From: Bacteroidales bacterium
GTDB taxonomy: Bacteria > Bacteroidota > Bacteroidia > Bacteroidales > F082
Length of the DNA: 64,000 nt
Reading direction: 5' to 3'
Assembly: GCA_016282015.1 (NCBI GenBank)
Contig: JAEEJS010000038.1
Location: 1 to 64,000 of the forward strand
Both the position numbers and the translations under genes were made by a program. How positions within the stretch are numbered: position 1 is the first letter of the stretch; each line of letters starts with the position of its first letter. Below, one piece after another: positions 9,133 to 18,680 of the stretch. A model generated the notes under the pieces. It saw nothing but the letters and a program-made list of their open reading frames with translations, had not been told where the DNA came from and ran no database searches.

Positions 9133-9621
9133 TTAGAAAGTCATAGTCAATCCTATACCTCCGCGGACAATTCCAAAATCCACTTTAATATTGCTGGAAT
9201 GGGCCGTCGTTTCCAGGTTTGAGTTATAAATCTGGACGCCTTTAAACATCTTGTTGTTAGCTATTGCCGCAAAACCGTAGGCGACACCGACCAAACCGAC
9301 TCCTCCGACCAAGACATAAGGATTAAATCTATCCCAAATCAAACCTCCAATTTCCCATCCTATCATGAAACCACCTGCAAATGCAAAAATATAAGAGAAA
9401 ACCTCAGGAGCAGTTGCCTTTTTCACTTCTTCCAAAGCTAGTTGGTCATTGGCTACAACAGCTTTCACTTGATTTACAGTTTTAAGTTCGCGATCACCAT
9501 GATAAAAACGATGACCGATAGTTGCCTTATCAATAACGATAGGCTCGTTGCTCGATTGGGAATATACATTGCAAATACCCAAAAGCAACAATGACACTGA
9601 GAGCAATAATAATTTTTTCAT
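9133..9621 (-). CDS. Exported protein of unknown function
   Basis: 162 residues. A signal peptide (KKLLLLSVSLLLLGICNVYS) is followed by a short polar region and two glycine-rich hydrophobic stretches (FSYIFAFAGGFMIGWEIGG and VLVGGVGLVGVAYGFAAIA), ending with an F that would suit an outer-membrane or membrane-inserted protein. No family recognised. It lies 26 bp downstream of the GH89 gene on the same strand. Confidence 0.6.
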   Translation of the reverse strand: MKKLLLLSVSLLLLGICNVYSQSSNEPIVIDKATIGHRFYHGDRELKTVNQVKAVVANDQLALEEVKKATAPEVFSYIFAFAGGFMIGWEIGGLIWDRFNPYVLVGGVGLVGVAYGFAAIANNKMFKGVQIYNSNLETTAHSSNIKVDFGIVRGGIGLTMTF

Positions 9622-9647
9622 AGATTTTATATGATATTATAATGGTA

Positions 9648-11861
9648 TCAACGATATTTCTTTTCCAGTTCTTCTCTGTATTTCTGGGCTATTTCAAAGG
9701 CAAGAGCGACTCCGTTGTCGGTCGGCTCAGGGCTGAAGGTGCCAAGGCGTTCACGCCACCACTGACCTTCATATTTGCATATGCGGTCATGGTAAGCCTT
9801 CTCGTTAAAGTTGACGCCAGCCTCTATGGCGGCATCCACATCCTTGAAGAATTCCTTCCAGCGATAAGCGTAGTAAGTCTCGGTCAGGCCGGCCCAGGCA
9901 CGGCTGGCATATTCGTTCAGCAAAGCGTCCTCCTCACCCCAAGTGGTGATGATGTTGCGGGCGTTGCTCTCGAAATAATCCTTTTCTTCGTCAGTATTAC
10001 CTAATGATCTGGCGTCACGTATCCAGCGGCCTACCAGGAAGGCGCTTTCTGAAGCCAGGATGGCTTCGGTATCGTCGAGGATTGAAGTCATGGTCTTCTC
10101 AAGCTCATGCAATTTCTTGTAATTCTTCTCACGATACGCTCTTACGTAATCCAAGTAAAGATCGCTGAAATAGTTGCCCAGCATCTGACGCGTCACGTTG
10201 ACTATGTCGAAATGACGGGTACGGGTGTCGCTTTTGGTTGCCAGCATATTGTCCAACACATCCAGAAGCACTATGTTGCTGTATTTGTAGGTAGGTGCTA
10301 TGTAATACTGTCTGTATTCCTTTATCCTACCCATGGTCGGACGCTGGTTGATACGCACCGTCTGGCCTGGAGAAGACACCTTATTATATACGCTGTCCGC
10401 AAGCAGGTTCCAAGCCTCTCTGTAGCTTTCGTCTATCATACCGGCACGCTGGTCAGCCAGACGCTCAACCCAGTGAGCGACATTTTTAGTGAGAGGATTG
10501 TTCCATGCTTTCTCAAACACATATTCATACATGAACGGATTGCAGTCGAAGCCTTCCAAAGTGGAGCCTATGCCAACCAAGTTGTCGCCGCCGTTTTTGA
10601 TAGCGTTTTCAATGCGTTCGTTCACGATTTCCAGATTGCCTGCCAGCATGGAGTTACCGCCGAAGTTGCCGAGGTAGCACCAGATGTAAGGCACTCCGTA
10701 GTAAGCGTCAGTACGCTCCCAAACCGGCTGACGCTCGCAGTAGTAGTCGAGCATGATGTGGCGGTCTTTCGGCATTGAGGTGATGTAGGCCTCTATACGG
10801 TTGTCAACCTCCCAATACTCGCGTTCGTTCCAGAAGAGCCATGCCATCTCAAGCCATTTGGCCTCAGGGTCGGCGGCCTCAAGCGACTCATACACCTGAC
10901 GGCTCACACGGGCAAGGTATTTAGGATCCCAGCTTGGCGGAATAAGCTCATTGAAAATGTCTATTCCGTAAATATGGTCGGTACCGTAAAACTCTGTCTG
11001 TTTTGCTATGAACTTCTTCTGTATCTCTGTGTAAAGCGGATCGAGCGGGTCAAGGAACTTGCACCAGCAGGTGCTGTCGAAGCCGGCCCAGTCGCCCAAC
11101 GATGACAGTGGAGCATCCGGATATATGCGGGTGATGCATGGCGGAACATGTCCTGCGAAGCCCGGCAAAACAGGCTTCATATTCAACTCACGCTCACGTG
11201 CCACTATCTTTTTTTGCAAGTCTTTCTGATTATCGAGCCACACTTTCGGCAGAGGTCCACCCCAGCGGTCTATGTTCTGCATGCGGTGCCACGGAAGGTG
11301 AGCCGGACCTGTGAAATAGCTTCTGATTTCCTCGTCGGTAAGGCCGAACTCACTCCACACCTCATACCAAACCGACTCCTGTCCGGTGATGGCTAAAGGC
11401 ATGTTGATGCCATTTAGGGCCATCCAGTCGATGAAATGCTCCCATTGCTCCCAGTTCCACCAAGGCATGGTATAGCCGAAGGTGCAATAGTTCAGGAAGA
11501 AACGGTCTGGCACACGGGCGCTCAGACGCACTTTAATTGGAACTATAGGCATGTAATTTGGAATCTCGAGCTCATCCGACTCAAACCATGAATATTGAGC
11601 CAGGCAGTAATATTTGAGGTAATGGTTCAATCCCACAGCCATGCTGTTGGCGTTGTTGCCGCGAATCACCAGATTTTTGCCGACAGTCTCTATTTCAAAA
11701 CAGTCGACGGTGTCTTCGACAAGCTGTTCCAACACAATGTGTTTGGAATATTCTGGAACAACACGGTCCACAAGTCCGCGCATGGCGGCTATTTCAGGAT
11801 TCCTGTTGCAGGAAAAACAAAGCATAACGCTCGCAATGGCAATGAGATACAGTTTCTTCAT
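9648..11861 (-). CDS. Alpha-N-acetylglucosaminidase, GH89 lipoprotein
   Basis: 737 residues. The N-terminus is a lipoprotein signal (ASVMLCFSC, Cys at about 18), placing it on the outer membrane. The rest matches NAGLU enzymes: N-terminal domain, then the catalytic barrel with MPWWNWEQWEHFIDWMALNGI, ITGQESVWYEVW, the acid-bearing DIFNELIPPSWDP and WLEMAWLFW, followed by the all-helical C-terminal domain. GH89 removes terminal alpha-linked GlcNAc from host glycans such as gastric mucin or heparan sulfate. This implies a mucosal or animal-associated diet. Confidence 0.95.
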   Translation of the reverse strand: MKKLYLIAIASVMLCFSCNRNPEIAAMRGLVDRVVPEYSKHIVLEQLVEDTVDCFEIETVGKNLVIRGNNANSMAVGLNHYLKYYCLAQYSWFESDELEIPNYMPIVPIKVRLSARVPDRFFLNYCTFGYTMPWWNWEQWEHFIDWMALNGINMPLAITGQESVWYEVWSEFGLTDEEIRSYFTGPAHLPWHRMQNIDRWGGPLPKVWLDNQKDLQKKIVARERELNMKPVLPGFAGHVPPCITRIYPDAPLSSLGDWAGFDSTCWCKFLDPLDPLYTEIQKKFIAKQTEFYGTDHIYGIDIFNELIPPSWDPKYLARVSRQVYESLEAADPEAKWLEMAWLFWNEREYWEVDNRIEAYITSMPKDRHIMLDYYCERQPVWERTDAYYGVPYIWCYLGNFGGNSMLAGNLEIVNERIENAIKNGGDNLVGIGSTLEGFDCNPFMYEYVFEKAWNNPLTKNVAHWVERLADQRAGMIDESYREAWNLLADSVYNKVSSPGQTVRINQRPTMGRIKEYRQYYIAPTYKYSNIVLLDVLDNMLATKSDTRTRHFDIVNVTRQMLGNYFSDLYLDYVRAYREKNYKKLHELEKTMTSILDDTEAILASESAFLVGRWIRDARSLGNTDEEKDYFESNARNIITTWGEEDALLNEYASRAWAGLTETYYAYRWKEFFKDVDAAIEAGVNFNEKAYHDRICKYEGQWWRERLGTFSPEPTDNGVALAFEIAQKYREELEKKYR

Positions 11862-11883
11862 AATTTGAAAATTTTAATCACCG

Positions 11884-11891
11884 CAAAAATA
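11884..11891 (-). promoter_or_regulatory. -7 box of the GH89 gene
   Basis: TATTTTTG on the minus strand, 22 bp before the GH89 ATG. Confidence 0.6.
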
Positions 11892-11936
11892 ATAAAAACT
11901 TTTTACTTTTAACAATCAACTTTAAACTAAAATGTG

Positions 11937-11944
11937 TATTTTTG
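11937..11944 (+). promoter_or_regulatory. -7 box of the thiamine-uptake operon
   Basis: TATTTTTG just before the riboswitch; a transcript starting here would carry the entire aptamer. Confidence 0.65.
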
Positions 11945-11954
11945 CCGCCGAAAT

Positions 11955-12030
11955 TCAAGGGGTGCTCCTAGTGGGCTGAGATGATACCCTCAAACCTGAT
12001 CCGGGTAATGCCGGCGTAGGGATGGATATT
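11955..12030 (+). promoter_or_regulatory. TPP riboswitch (THI element)
   Basis: The conserved THI core is easy to read: GGGGTGCTCC at 11959, GGCTGAGATGATACCCT, then AACCTGATCCGGGTAATGCC and GCGTAGGGAT. It sits between a -7 box and the TonB receptor ATG at 12083. A CCCCTT at 12041-12046 is complementary to AAGGGG at 11957-11962 and could take part in an alternative pairing that closes the expression platform; that role is inferred. TPP binding is expected to turn off the two following genes. Confidence 0.95.
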
Positions 12031-12082
12031 ACCAATTATTCCCCTTCACATTTATTAACAAATCAACACAAAATTCAACAAA

Positions 12083-14482
12083 ATGAAACGAATTTTTATT
12101 TGTATCGCTGCTCTTTTGTTTGCGGCAAATGTGAAAGCGCAGAATGAAAACACCGATCTCGACACAACCAACTACAAAATGCTTGACGAGGTGGTTGTCA
12201 GTGGTGTGAGAGTTAAGAAAAACGCTCCATTCGCCATGACAGAGATTAACAAAAACGAGCTTAACGAATTCTCCAAAACCGGTCAGGAGCTTCCTTTCCT
12301 GTTCTCCAAAACTCCGGGTATCATTTCCTGGAGTGAAAACGGTGTGGGTACAGGCACCACTTACATGCGAATCCGTGGCGCCGGCGACTCACGCATCAAC
12401 GTCACCCTCGACGGAGTGCCTCTCAACTCACCTGAAGACCAGTGTGTTTTCTGGGCCAATATGAACAGCTACGGCTCACTTTTAGGCAACGTCCAAATTC
12501 AAAGAGGTGTTGGAACTTCTACCAACGGCGACGGCGCCTTTGGTGGCACAATTGCAATGTCATCAGCATCGCCATCAATCATGCCAAGTGCTGAAATCAC
12601 TGGCTCTTACGGCAGCTTCAACACTCTTAACTTTGGAGCGAAAGCCTCTACCGGTCTGCTTTGGAGACACCTCATCATCGACGGCGCCTACCACGAGACC
12701 AGCACCGACGGATTCATCCATGGAACATCAGGACGCAGCGGAAGCTACTACGGCGGCGCAACCTGGATGGGCAACAATTTCGTAATCCGTTACAAAAACA
12801 TCGGTAACTTCGAGAATACAGGTCAAGCATGGAATGGAGTAACGGCTGGCGACGACTACCTCAGTATAATGGACGGAACCTACGGCGAAAATACTGGCAT
12901 CAAGACATACGAAGACATGTATAAGGTGGGCCTTGAAAAATATAACTCTCTCTATGAACATCTGGTGCACGTCGACCCGTCAAACCCATATAGCGACTTC
13001 GTGAAAGACGAAAACGGCAACTACGTTACCGAGCGCTACAAACTCAACAACGGCAAGTATTGGGACAAGACCACCGACAACTTCTGGCAGGATCACAACA
13101 TTCTCTCGCTGGCTTGGGAAATCAACGATCGCTGGACGACATCGGCATCGTTGCATTATACCTATGGATATGGTTTTTATGATGAGTTCAGATATCAAAA
13201 CACTTTGGCAAAGAAATTCGGTATCAATGAATACGATTCGGAAGGCGAGAGAATAGTCTCAGACGCCGTTCGTAAAAAAGGTCTTCGCCAGGATACTTAC
13301 GGCATTATTTGGAATGCCAACTACAAAAACAACAGATGGGATGTCATCGGCGGCTTTGCATTGCAAAACTTCAAAGGAAACCACTTCGGTTATGTGACTT
13401 ACATAGCCAACGAAGAGGTGTCTAATAAATATCTGGCTAACGGCGATTACAAATATTATGATTCCGACGCCAGCAAACTCGACGGAAATGCATTCATTAA
13501 GGCGGCTTTCAAAATCACCGACAACTGGACTGTTTTCGGCGATGCACAATACCGTCACGTCGACTATAAGACAAGCGGCATCAACGACAGATTTGTCAAA
13601 AATGCTGATGGAAACTACGTCAATCATGAGCTCAATATCAACGAAAAATACGATTTCTTTAACCCGAAAGGCGGTATTTCTTTTGATAAAGACAGCCATC
13701 ATGCCTACGCTTCAGTGGCTATGAGTCATCGTGAGCCTGAGCGCAACAACTTCACCGACAACGGCTCATATCCTTTCCCTAAGCCGGAGCAACTCATCGA
13801 CTATGAATTAGGTTACAACTTTAATGGAACAATTTGGCAAGCGGGTGCTAACCTTTATTATATGGATTACAACAATCAGTTTGTTCAAACTGGTGAAAAG
13901 AGCGATATAGGCGAGGCTTTGACAACAAACATCAAAAAATCTTACAGATTGGGTGTCGAGCTGCAGGCCGGCGTCAACCCTACAAGATGGCTTACCATCG
14001 AGGCAAACGCAGCTTTGAGCCAGAATAAAATCAAAGATTTCGACGAGGTGGTCGAAGATTGGGATAACGAAACCGGTTACACAACAATCCATTACGACAA
14101 CTCAACTTTAGCGTTCTCTCCTTCAGCAATTCTTAATGGTTTCGTGACTTTCCATCACAAAGGAATCGCTCTGACATGGCACACAGGCTACGTTTCACGC
14201 CAGTATCTCGATAACACGGAAAACAAAGACCGCTCGCTGCCGGCTTATTCGGTCTCTAACGTGAGCCTCGGCTACACTTTGAAACCAAAGAAAGTCGTGA
14301 AAGAGGCTATCTTTAAAGTCAATTTCAACAATGTTTTCGACAAACATTATGCTGCCAGCGGATATGTATATTCAGCAATCTACGAAAGTGCCGGTCATGG
14401 CAATGACAACCGTTATTATACACTCAGCTTCATCCCAATGGCCGGCTTCAACGTTATGGCAAACCTGACACTTAAATTCTAA
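12083..14482 (+). CDS. TonB-dependent receptor, probably thiamine uptake
   Basis: 799 residues: signal peptide (ending NVKAQ), a TonB-box-like LDEVVVSGVRV, plug domain with MRIRGAGDSRINVTLDGVPLN and IQRGVGTSTNGDGAFGG, then a beta-barrel ending in Phe (VMANLTLKF). Outer-membrane active importer energised by TonB-ExbBD. The TPP riboswitch upstream and the PnuC/PnuT gene 4 bp downstream point to thiamine or a thiamine precursor as substrate. Confidence 0.92.
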   Translation: MKRIFICIAALLFAANVKAQNENTDLDTTNYKMLDEVVVSGVRVKKNAPFAMTEINKNELNEFSKTGQELPFLFSKTPGIISWSENGVGTGTTYMRIRGAGDSRINVTLDGVPLNSPEDQCVFWANMNSYGSLLGNVQIQRGVGTSTNGDGAFGGTIAMSSASPSIMPSAEITGSYGSFNTLNFGAKASTGLLWRHLIIDGAYHETSTDGFIHGTSGRSGSYYGGATWMGNNFVIRYKNIGNFENTGQAWNGVTAGDDYLSIMDGTYGENTGIKTYEDMYKVGLEKYNSLYEHLVHVDPSNPYSDFVKDENGNYVTERYKLNNGKYWDKTTDNFWQDHNILSLAWEINDRWTTSASLHYTYGYGFYDEFRYQNTLAKKFGINEYDSEGERIVSDAVRKKGLRQDTYGIIWNANYKNNRWDVIGGFALQNFKGNHFGYVTYIANEEVSNKYLANGDYKYYDSDASKLDGNAFIKAAFKITDNWTVFGDAQYRHVDYKTSGINDRFVKNADGNYVNHELNINEKYDFFNPKGGISFDKDSHHAYASVAMSHREPERNNFTDNGSYPFPKPEQLIDYELGYNFNGTIWQAGANLYYMDYNNQFVQTGEKSDIGEALTTNIKKSYRLGVELQAGVNPTRWLTIEANAALSQNKIKDFDEVVEDWDNETGYTTIHYDNSTLAFSPSAILNGFVTFHHKGIALTWHTGYVSRQYLDNTENKDRSLPAYSVSNVSLGYTLKPKKVVKEAIFKVNFNNVFDKHYAASGYVYSAIYESAGHGNDNRYYTLSFIPMAGFNVMANLTLKF

Positions 14483-14486
14483 AAAT

Positions 14487-15065
14487 ATGGAATTCATCGC
14501 CAAACACTGGCTCGACATAGTCACAACCATACTTGGTCTGGCATATATCCTTCTGGAATATAAAGCCAGTGTTTGGATGTGGCTGGTCGGCTTCCTGATG
14601 CAGGCACTGGGTATAGTGCTTTATTACCAAAAAGGCTTATATGCCGACTGCGGAATGGAGTTTTACTACCTGGCAATGACAGTCTATGGCTACTGGAAAT
14701 GGGTGAGGGGAGGCGAAGCCAAAAAATCTCTTCCCATACGTCACTTTCCGAAAAAGCTCATCCTGCCCTGGCTGGGAATTATAGCTGTAGTCTGGTTGGT
14801 TATTTACCTTCTGCTGGTCAACTTCACCAACAGCACAGTGCCTGTGGCCGACAGTTTCACAACGGCATTGAGCATAATCGGAATCTGGGCTTTAGCCCAC
14901 AAATATCTCGAGCAGTGGTTTATCTGGATTGCCGTCGACGTGGTCACCTGCGGTCTGTATTTCTTCAAAGACATACCGTTCAAGGCCAGCCTGTACGCGC
15001 TTTACGTGGTGATAGCCGTCTTCGGATATTTGAAATGGAAAAAATCTGTAGAGCCTTCGGAATAA
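14487..15065 (+). CDS. pnuT: PnuC/PnuT family transporter, probably thiamine (PnuT)
   Basis: 192 residues with about seven membrane helices. WLVGFLMQALGIVLYYQKGLYADCGMEFYY is split across the first helices, and the family pattern YGYWKW is present, with an aromatic-rich WFIWIAVDVVTCGLYFFK late. The PnuC family moves nicotinamide riboside; members under TPP riboswitch control (PnuT) carry thiamine. Context chooses PnuT here. A thiamine pyrophosphokinase gene often follows in relatives but is absent; the next gene is convergent. Confidence 0.82.
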   Translation: MEFIAKHWLDIVTTILGLAYILLEYKASVWMWLVGFLMQALGIVLYYQKGLYADCGMEFYYLAMTVYGYWKWVRGGEAKKSLPIRHFPKKLILPWLGIIAVVWLVIYLLLVNFTNSTVPVADSFTTALSIIGIWALAHKYLEQWFIWIAVDVVTCGLYFFKDIPFKASLYALYVVIAVFGYLKWKKSVEPSE

Positions 15066-15070
15066 GCCGG

Positions 15071-16879
15071 TCAGCGTTTCACTGTTTTTTGTGTGACGAC
15101 ACCTCCATCAGGCATTTTGAATTTAACTATATAAATCCCTGGCCGTAAATCGGTTACAGGGATTTTTTCTGTATTGGCGGGTGCGGTTTTCAACAGTTTT
15201 CCGACCATGTCGTAGACTTCACATGACAAAACCTCGGCATTGACATAAATGCAGTCGTCGGCCGGGTTGGGGTATATCAAAACCTCTTCAGCCGAAGTCT
15301 CGTCTACCGACAGAAAACCGTACAGCTGCTCGATTATGTCGGCAGGACGGTCTCTTAAAAACTTCTTAACCATATACACATTGTATGTCGACCAACTGCT
15401 GGAACTGTTGGGAGGCGAACCGAATCGGGCAACTTGGTTGTCAATCTCTCCCTCTAGGGCGTCTTTGATATATTCGTAAACAGGCAGGGTGTTTTCATAA
15501 GCCAAAGTGGTGGCCACCATTTCCTCAAACCTTTCCTTAAAACGCAGTCTGAAGCCGTAGTTTTCGTACAAACGTCTGAAAAACAGTGTAGACCTTGTGC
15601 TGGACGGATACATGTCATTGCCCACATAAACGGCATTGGCAAACACATCGAAATCAGGATAGGAGAAACAGGAGTCGCCGTCGTAGAAAATCCAACGCAG
15701 TTTGCCTCCAAACGTCTGCCATATCCTCACGTTGTTGTTCGACCAGTCACGGTTGGCTATGAACATTTCAAAAATGTAATAGTCTATGAAATTGTTGATA
15801 TCTATTTTGGACACGGCATAGTCGTACTGATCGGCTTGCGACAAATCGGCCTGCTCCATCCAGTCGTAGAACTCCAGAAAATCGTCCGGACTGCCGCAAT
15901 CCACCTCACCGTACCAACCGTACATTATGTTGACTGAGTCTATACTCACATCCAGATGATCGTGCAAAAATCTTTCGTCAGGCCTTTCAGCAACATAGTA
16001 AACACCCCAATACTCGCCGTTTAAAAACAAAACCGCCGGTCTGGATGCAAGCGATTCGAAATCAAGAGTCTCGGCCAGACGCCCGCAAACATAGTCGTTA
16101 CAACCGGCTCCAAGCCACGAACTCATAAACGGTCTCAACAGCAGATGCTTGAAGCTTTTGTTCGGAATGGTCTCGAAAAACTTATAGCGCAGACGTTTTT
16201 TGCCGTATTCCTCACGGGCATAGATTTTCATTCCCTTCTGACTCTTCCAACGCATCTGGTTGCCGTGGGTGCGCAGGCCTACAGTCTGGTTAAGACCTTC
16301 ATTATCGGTCTCATAAAACTCAAAATTGATTATCCTTTCCCATTCCCGGCCTTTCATGAAATAGTTTCCGGTAAGGTAAGGATTGTTAGGATTGTAATAA
16401 AAACCGGGAATGAGAATACCTGTGTAGTAATCGAACAGGTCGAGCGAGTCGGCGCAGAGTGACACCGCCGGCAGACCGTGAGTGTCGCAGCCCAGCTCAC
16501 CTATGAAATAACTGTTGGTGACTATGCTGCTCACGCAGCTGTCGTTCTCATCGAACACAGCCGCCCTGACAACTATGCAGTGACGCACCGAATCTACAGG
16601 GAAAAAATGCTCCGCAGGACAGTTTACTATGGTGTAAATGTCCGATTTTGAATACATTGACTCGTTTAAAACCAGAGGTTCGGTGTAAAGAGCCGACTGT
16701 GCTGAAGGACGGTTGCCGTTGGTGGTGTAATGAATATGACAGTTGGAGTTGATATTTGACAACTCCAACTGTAAAACGTTATCGTAAAAGCCTCCAGAGG
16801 CTGAGAAATATACAGTGTCAAGTTGTGCCTTAACCAATAAAGGCAACAATATCATGGCGACAACTATGACTTTTTTCAT
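15071..16879 (-). CDS. CotH kinase family protein with T9SS sorting domain
   Basis: 602 residues: signal peptide, an N-terminal chitobiase-C-like repeat (HYTTNGNRPSAQSALYTEP), then a CotH-type atypical kinase domain with VGLRTHGNQMRWKSQKGMKI, LLRPFMSSW, YYVAERPDERFL and the metal-binding WIFYDGDSCFS. The last 75 residues are a T9SS type-A domain (IYPNPADDCIYV ... VTQKTVKR), so it should be secreted and attached to the cell surface. It lies 11 bp downstream of the M28 peptidase gene. A close paralogue is at 30.6-32.4 kb on the other strand. Confidence 0.9.
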   Translation of the reverse strand: MKKVIVVAMILLPLLVKAQLDTVYFSASGGFYDNVLQLELSNINSNCHIHYTTNGNRPSAQSALYTEPLVLNESMYSKSDIYTIVNCPAEHFFPVDSVRHCIVVRAAVFDENDSCVSSIVTNSYFIGELGCDTHGLPAVSLCADSLDLFDYYTGILIPGFYYNPNNPYLTGNYFMKGREWERIINFEFYETDNEGLNQTVGLRTHGNQMRWKSQKGMKIYAREEYGKKRLRYKFFETIPNKSFKHLLLRPFMSSWLGAGCNDYVCGRLAETLDFESLASRPAVLFLNGEYWGVYYVAERPDERFLHDHLDVSIDSVNIMYGWYGEVDCGSPDDFLEFYDWMEQADLSQADQYDYAVSKIDINNFIDYYIFEMFIANRDWSNNNVRIWQTFGGKLRWIFYDGDSCFSYPDFDVFANAVYVGNDMYPSSTRSTLFFRRLYENYGFRLRFKERFEEMVATTLAYENTLPVYEYIKDALEGEIDNQVARFGSPPNSSSSWSTYNVYMVKKFLRDRPADIIEQLYGFLSVDETSAEEVLIYPNPADDCIYVNAEVLSCEVYDMVGKLLKTAPANTEKIPVTDLRPGIYIVKFKMPDGGVVTQKTVKR

Positions 16880-16890
16880 GAGAAACCTTA

Positions 16891-18663
16891 CTATCTCTTC
16901 ACTATTTTCTTAGTGAAAACAGAGCCGCTCTTTTTGTAATACTTGACAATGTAGATTCCTGCCTTGAGTTCGTCAAGCTCGTGTCTGTCGACCTTACGGC
17001 CCATCAGGTCGTAAACTTCATAACGGACAACATCGCCATCCAAGGCATCGATTTCAGGCACATCATCAGTATGACCTACTCCTTCCAAAGTTTCCGAAGC
17101 TGCCTCGCAGCCGTCATCATAAATGGCGTTGATGTAATAAAATGCATGAACATCAACTGTAATAGTATCGGTGTATTTATATTCTCCAACTACACCTATA
17201 GTATAATAATCGCCATATTGGACGGTTGCAATAACCTCATTATCTCTGTAAATATCAAAATATTCTATATCTCCCGACGAGCCTTCAGCAGGATCTTCCC
17301 ATTCCAAAACCAAGTTCGATGTTTCTTTGTCAAACCAGTCAGTTAATACGAAATTACTTACCGGATTGCAGTGAATCTGTGGCTCTCCCGCCGGATTTGC
17401 CAATTCAGCCAAGCATCCTATGTTCATGCGGCAATACTGCTGCGACATCTCAAAACTATTGACACTCGGACCAATCAAGTCATTCGTAGTATGGATATTC
17501 GGGCTGTAATGCTGATAATCCTCAAAAGGATAAATTCCCATATAACCATGATTATTGAAAGAAGTGTGGTCGCTGTCGCCTTCGTTGAAATTGACATGTC
17601 TTATTGGCAGTTCCGGGAAATAAACGCTACCGACGTTCATGTAATAATCGCCAATTGGAGCCACCGAATTCGGATAGATGCAGTCGATATGAATCTGGTC
17701 GCCATAGAGATAGCCATTCATGTCGTTGTTGAAATATCCCAAAATCTCCATGCCTTCCTGCTGGCAACGTGAGGCGTATGCCTCGCTGCCGTAAAGTCCC
17801 ATCTCCTCGCAACCGTATGCGCAGTAAATAATGGAGTATTCAAATTCATACTGAGACATGATTCTGGCACTCTCAAGCACGCTGGCAACACCTGTAGCAT
17901 TGTCGTCAGCGCCAGGGCAAGTGCCGCCTCCGTACATGGCTTCGTATGAGAATGAGTCGAAGTGGCTTCCGCAAACGACGTAAACATCAGGATAGAGTGT
18001 ACCGCGCTGAATACCAATGACATTGGGTGCTGCCTGACCGCTTCCTGTCCAAGTGCTAGCATAGAAGGGCTGCTGCTCAACCTCAAGTCCGAGAGCTGCC
18101 ATACGACCAGCTATCCAGTCGGAAGCGTCAAACGCGTTTTGTGAATTCCACATACGGTTTTGATAATCCTGCAGATGCTGCACCGTAGCTTCAAGCGAGT
18201 CCATACTCACCTGGTTCATCATTTCGCGAATGAGTGGATTTTCTTCGGTAATAATAGGGAAATCACGATGAGCAACCGCCATTTTAGCCTCTTTGTTGAA
18301 AATAGCCACAGCACCGTCGTTCTTATACGGCATGGCCATGCCTTTCACTATCACAAAGTTTGCGGTTTGTATCAATGCCTCACCCTCGCCGAGATATGAT
18401 TTCTGCTCTGTTTGCGGGCAATAAACCAGAGTATATACGTCATTACCTGAAAACGCTTTAGAATCCAACACTGTCATACTATTATCGACAGTTTTTGCAG
18501 TTGCCAAAACAAAATTGTCGTTGTAATAATGAATCTTCAGATTGTTGTCGTTGAACAGATTCTCTGTTTCCTGCCTGTTACCGGTGTTTATCATCACAAA
18601 ACTCTGTGCGAATCCCACTATGGCAAACAGCATCAATGCTAGTAATGTAATTGTTTTTTTCAT
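16891..18663 (-). CDS. M28 family zinc peptidase with T9SS sorting domain
   Basis: 590 residues with signal peptide (MLFAIVGFAQS). The M28 zinc ligands are seen in VVCGSHFDSF, GADDNATGVASV, YGCEEMGLYGSEAYA and, later, GDSDHTSFNNHG. A segment after the catalytic domain looks like a fibronectin-type module (IHCNPVSNFVLTDWFDK onward), and the C-terminus GIYIVKYYKKSGSVFTKKIV is a T9SS sorting domain. Probably a surface aminopeptidase used to gain amino acids. A shorter paralogue lies at 20.9 kb, in the opposite direction. Confidence 0.92.
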   Translation of the reverse strand: MKKTITLLALMLFAIVGFAQSFVMINTGNRQETENLFNDNNLKIHYYNDNFVLATAKTVDNSMTVLDSKAFSGNDVYTLVYCPQTEQKSYLGEGEALIQTANFVIVKGMAMPYKNDGAVAIFNKEAKMAVAHRDFPIITEENPLIREMMNQVSMDSLEATVQHLQDYQNRMWNSQNAFDASDWIAGRMAALGLEVEQQPFYASTWTGSGQAAPNVIGIQRGTLYPDVYVVCGSHFDSFSYEAMYGGGTCPGADDNATGVASVLESARIMSQYEFEYSIIYCAYGCEEMGLYGSEAYASRCQQEGMEILGYFNNDMNGYLYGDQIHIDCIYPNSVAPIGDYYMNVGSVYFPELPIRHVNFNEGDSDHTSFNNHGYMGIYPFEDYQHYSPNIHTTNDLIGPSVNSFEMSQQYCRMNIGCLAELANPAGEPQIHCNPVSNFVLTDWFDKETSNLVLEWEDPAEGSSGDIEYFDIYRDNEVIATVQYGDYYTIGVVGEYKYTDTITVDVHAFYYINAIYDDGCEAASETLEGVGHTDDVPEIDALDGDVVRYEVYDLMGRKVDRHELDELKAGIYIVKYYKKSGSVFTKKIVKR

Positions 18664-18680
18664 AATAAGGTAAATTTTAA

